Below are positions 60,628 through 64,000 of a DNA stretch of 64,000 nucleotides, one piece after another. Position 1 is the stretch's first letter. Every line of letters begins with the position of its first letter. The notes under the pieces were generated by a model. The model saw only the letters and a program-made list of their open reading frames with translations. It was not told where the DNA came from and did not search any database. Where the stretch lies: the NCBI GenBank assembly GCA_023333565.1, contig JAJKFH010000611.1:1-64000 (forward strand). Direction: 5' to 3'. Made by a program: the position numbers and the translations under genes. Origin of the DNA: Puffinus mauretanicus (taxonomy: Eukaryota; Chordata; Aves; Procellariiformes; Procellariidae).

Positions 60628-63600
60628 CTCTTCAATTACAGCAAAAACAGACAAAAGGATTCATTTCTATACAGTGTGCATTTTGATAGCAAATGCCATA
60701 ATCTCCTCTAAAAACTTTTCCCCTCATTATTTAGAAAGATAAAAATGAATTAATTAGGTAACATAAAATAACAGCTATGTTTATCTGCTGGAATAAAGTA
60801 TTTTCCATAATACAGGCATTTAATATATTAAACAAATGTATACCCACTTACAGAGACACATCCAAAGTAACAGATGTATTACAAAAGACTGTGCTATTAT
60901 TGAGAATATAGCAACTGGAAAATCATCAATACTATTGGTAGTGACATTATTAAATTCTTTTGATGTCAGTGTTATGGTGAGAGACCAGCCCTGTGCAATC
61001 CTAGCACAGTAGGCTGCAGTTTTCCTTCTTTCTGCCTTTGGAGAGGGACTGGAGGGTACCTGGTACATAACTGACCCACTACTCATGCTCAGAAATGTGC
61101 AGTCTCCTCTAATCTTGAAAGTACATTTTGACCCACCTAGTACGGATGGGTATTTTACGGCCAAACTCAGGCAGCTTAAACCTAGACAGTGTTTCAGTCT
61201 TCAAGACTTAATGAGAAACTTAATGAGATTACTCTGACCTTTCCATTTAATATTTTTTTCTTCTTCTTCAAGCTCACATACATACTCAAATTTTCTTGTC
61301 AAAATCACAGAGTACCTTCTAATTAAAAGTCAGGATAATATAGGGATCAATTCATTTGGAATCAAAAAGCAACGTTACATTTGCAGTAGAGCTTATTAAA
61401 TAATTTAAAAGGAAAAAAAAATCATGCATTCTGCTCATGGGAAGTGAGAAGAGCAACAATTTTTAAAATGTAGATTTTTGATTACTGAATTAAATGATCT
61501 AGAACAGAAAACTGTCACGTTTAAAGAACAGGAAACTTTGTTTTAAAATACAATCCTCATTTTAAATTGTTATTTGCACATCTGAGACCCACTGAAAGCT
61601 GTTGCTATACATCTAATTAATGAGCCATATATATTTGAACATCTGTATTTCACTCTTCATTTATTTTCTTGCTCATCCACTTGGAGAAAAAACACTCGAA
61701 AACATTTAAATGAATATCCAGTCAGTAGATAAAACAGCAGTTGTCTGGTAAAGGATCACTTATTATATGTATGGTTTGCAGCTGAATGACCTTCTGACAA
61801 CACCTACTTTCTGCCTTCTACACCACCAGCTCATAAATACAATATGTTGTATGTTCTAAGGTATGTAAAATTCAGTTCAACTGCCTCAGAGTGGAACGCT
61901 ATTGACTTTGTTCAAATGCTACACTAGGAGATGCTATGGATAAACTAAATATTGGTCTTAGCTGGCTACTGCAATCTATATATTGGGTGAAACAACTTAT
62001 CATTCATTGCCTTCATTGCTATTAAATAGGGGATATCAGCAGGCTCCTCCTGACACTCTTTCTTCTTTACCATTCTAGAGCACAGACTCTTTAAAGAAGA
62101 GATGTAGGTTTTAACTATAATGCACATAGCAGGGTCAGGTTTTTTTCCTGTTTTTCCCTTTGAGTTCAATTACTGCACCTTTTGCATAGTTACTGAGTAT
62201 AGACAACACTTTGCACTCTTGATGGAGACAGATCCTGACACTGGCAACTTAACAGTCACATTGCCATCCTCAGCAGGAGCCTCTTACTGACCTGCCTCAC
62301 TGACATTTAAAATGCTGTAAACAAGGGATAAATGTTTGGCAAATATCTCCCAAAAGTATTAGAAATGTTTACAGATAATGAAATAAAGTTAGCCATCATG
62401 ATAGTATCAAACAGGAGAAGATCAAAGTGGTTTTACTGATATTGAACATAACTGTAATACTTGTAGTGCCCAAAACAAAAATGCGTTGAGAGAAGAAATT
62501 TAACAAACAAAATGAGTCACATTTTACAAGCATATAATCCTGAACTCTATGTTTAACAGTGTGTATGACAGTCTGACTATCATAAACTTAATGCCATACA
62601 TGAATGTACTTAAGGACCATTGAAACAAACATCAAAACATGCTATTTCAGTTTGACTTGGTTAAATTTTCATACTTACTAAATTCAGTAGGCACATGCAA
62701 ATTTTACACGTTTCAATGAAAGCCTGACATGTCTCATTTAATTTCTTCTAAGCCTACAGTAATGAAATGAGTCCACTGCCAGAATTTTTCAGTCACTGAG
62801 TGACTGAAGTGTAACACCATAAAAGTTTGGAAAACATCTACCAAGAGAATTTACTCTGTTATCTAACAGGAAATGAACACACTAATCAAACAGCTTCCTG
62901 CAAGGAGCAATCCAAGAGAGATTATTTTTCCTTTTTGCACTGGAAAATAAAATGTTACCAAGCACTAGAGAGAGAGCTGAATGCTCTGGGCACCAACTCC
63001 AACTATTTCTTGTCACCGAATGTCAGCTGTTTGCTCTAGTTTCCCTGCTAGAGGCATGACACGCATGTCAAGTTAGAGGAGTCCATTTCAATCCTTTTCT
63101 ACAATCCAAAGTACTCCATCCATTTTGAAATATTTACTCATGCAAACTGATATTGAAAGTATTAATTTGCTCAATGGATAGACACAAGTTAAAGAAAAAT
63201 CATGTAATTTTCAACTCAAAAGATGACTCCGAAGAAATACTTACAGAAAATATGTTATATTCCTCTTCCAGCCATGTTACTCTAAATATTTTTGTTGTTC
63301 AATGAACACCAGTCAAAAATATGAAAAATAATCATATTAAAAAAATCTCACTATTGAGGCTTTCCTAAGCATATGTTCAAGAGACACTAAGGCTTTCATC
63401 AAAACACAAGCATCAAGAAACTAAAATTAGGGACACAATTTAACAGTCTGACCTAAACAGACTTAATCCATCTCAGTTATGTCCGCACTGCAGTGACATA
63501 TTAAATACCTGAGCAATGTACTGTTGTGGCTACACTTTTGCTAATAAAATGAGTTTGAACTAACTAGTTTGAAATTAATTTAAAAATATTATCACATTTT

Positions 63601-64000
63601 AGTCCCCTTATGGGGTAATTTAGCTACCTGTCTAAAATGATTACATGTTTTGAGGTTAAGAGACCAAAGACTGAGCATGCAGCAATATAACAGTTCTATT
63701 ACTGCATGTCTGTCTGATCTGAATATCTTCTATGGTGTGTGTGTAAAAGCATAATTGTTCGACATGTCATAAAATAACTTTTATGGAAGAAATTCTGATT
63801 TTATGAAAATGAATGTTTCACAGGAATGTATTAAATCTGTTGATATTTTTACAGTAAAAAAGCCAGAAAAATAATTCTATAAGGTTGAACTGTTTTGTTT
63901 CAGCTTTACAATTTTGATTATAAATTGCAAGAGCAATTATATTGCAAGAGTTGCAACAACCATACAATAAGAATTCCTCTAATGGCTATATTAATATTTC
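60628..64000. other. AT-rich unique DNA, no gene seen
   Basis: Ordinary AT-rich sequence resumes at once after the minisatellite. A 114-codon minus-strand frame (60820-61164) has no recognisable domain, and its last part is simply AT-rich hydrophobic sequence. No repeat or RNA gene is recognisable. Confidence 0.6.

Noticed and set aside
60820..61164. 114-codon minus-strand frame next to the minisatellite
   Set aside because: The C-terminal part is generic hydrophobic AT-rich translation and no motif is recognisable.
1..64000. tRNA, rRNA, snRNA or microRNA genes, CRISPR arrays and prokaryotic operons
   Set aside because: I scanned for conserved boxes and direct-repeat/spacer structure and saw none. 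A covariance-model search would be needed to exclude small RNA genes fully.

Overview
The window looks like 64 kb of bird nuclear DNA: an AT-rich intergenic stretch or the inside of one very large intron, with no protein-coding gene I can defend. The case for a bird is the repeat content. All recognisable LINE sequence is CR1, and one copy ends in degenerate ATTCTATG-type 8-mers. There is one solo LTR of a kind I remember as widespread in bird genomes. The remaining interspersed repeats are few and mostly ancient amniote relics (MIR/CORE-SINE-like pieces and palindromic repeats with TTTACACCAGCTG-like arms). No Alu, B1 or L1-type sequence is visible. Family names come from memory of consensus sequences, not from a search.

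Layout: 1-17.4 kb is AT-rich unique DNA with an ancient palindromic-repeat piece near 0.57 kb, two MIR-like relics near 8 kb and a CpG-bearing palindrome near 12.2 kb. 17.5-24.4 kb holds an old CR1 3' end, another palindromic relic, a decayed AG-rich array with an ATCAGACAGC core, a block of raised G+C, and a 589-bp solo LTR with intact 5-bp target-site duplications. 24.4-36 kb is mostly unique DNA with more ancient repeats and a roughly 1.1-kb CR1 reverse-transcriptase relic at 30.8-31.9 kb. 36-57 kb is again unique, with two MIR-like relics (42.5 and 49.7 kb), a CR1 3' end (55.3 kb) and an E-box cluster (56.5 kb).

The outstanding object is at about 57.66-60.63 kb. It is a roughly 3-kb degenerate minisatellite of about 15-16-bp units, consensus near TTGGTTTTTATACRG. 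It is strongly T/G-biased on the + strand and built into larger internal duplications. It creates a cluster of hydrophobic + strand ORFs that are a by-product of the repeat, not genes. The last 3.4 kb is ordinary AT-rich DNA.

No tRNA, rRNA, CRISPR array, operon or bacterial-type feature was seen, and no set of genes acts together here. The regulatory content I can point to is the LTR promoter (CRE plus TATA box), the E-box cluster and a few palindromes, all untested.
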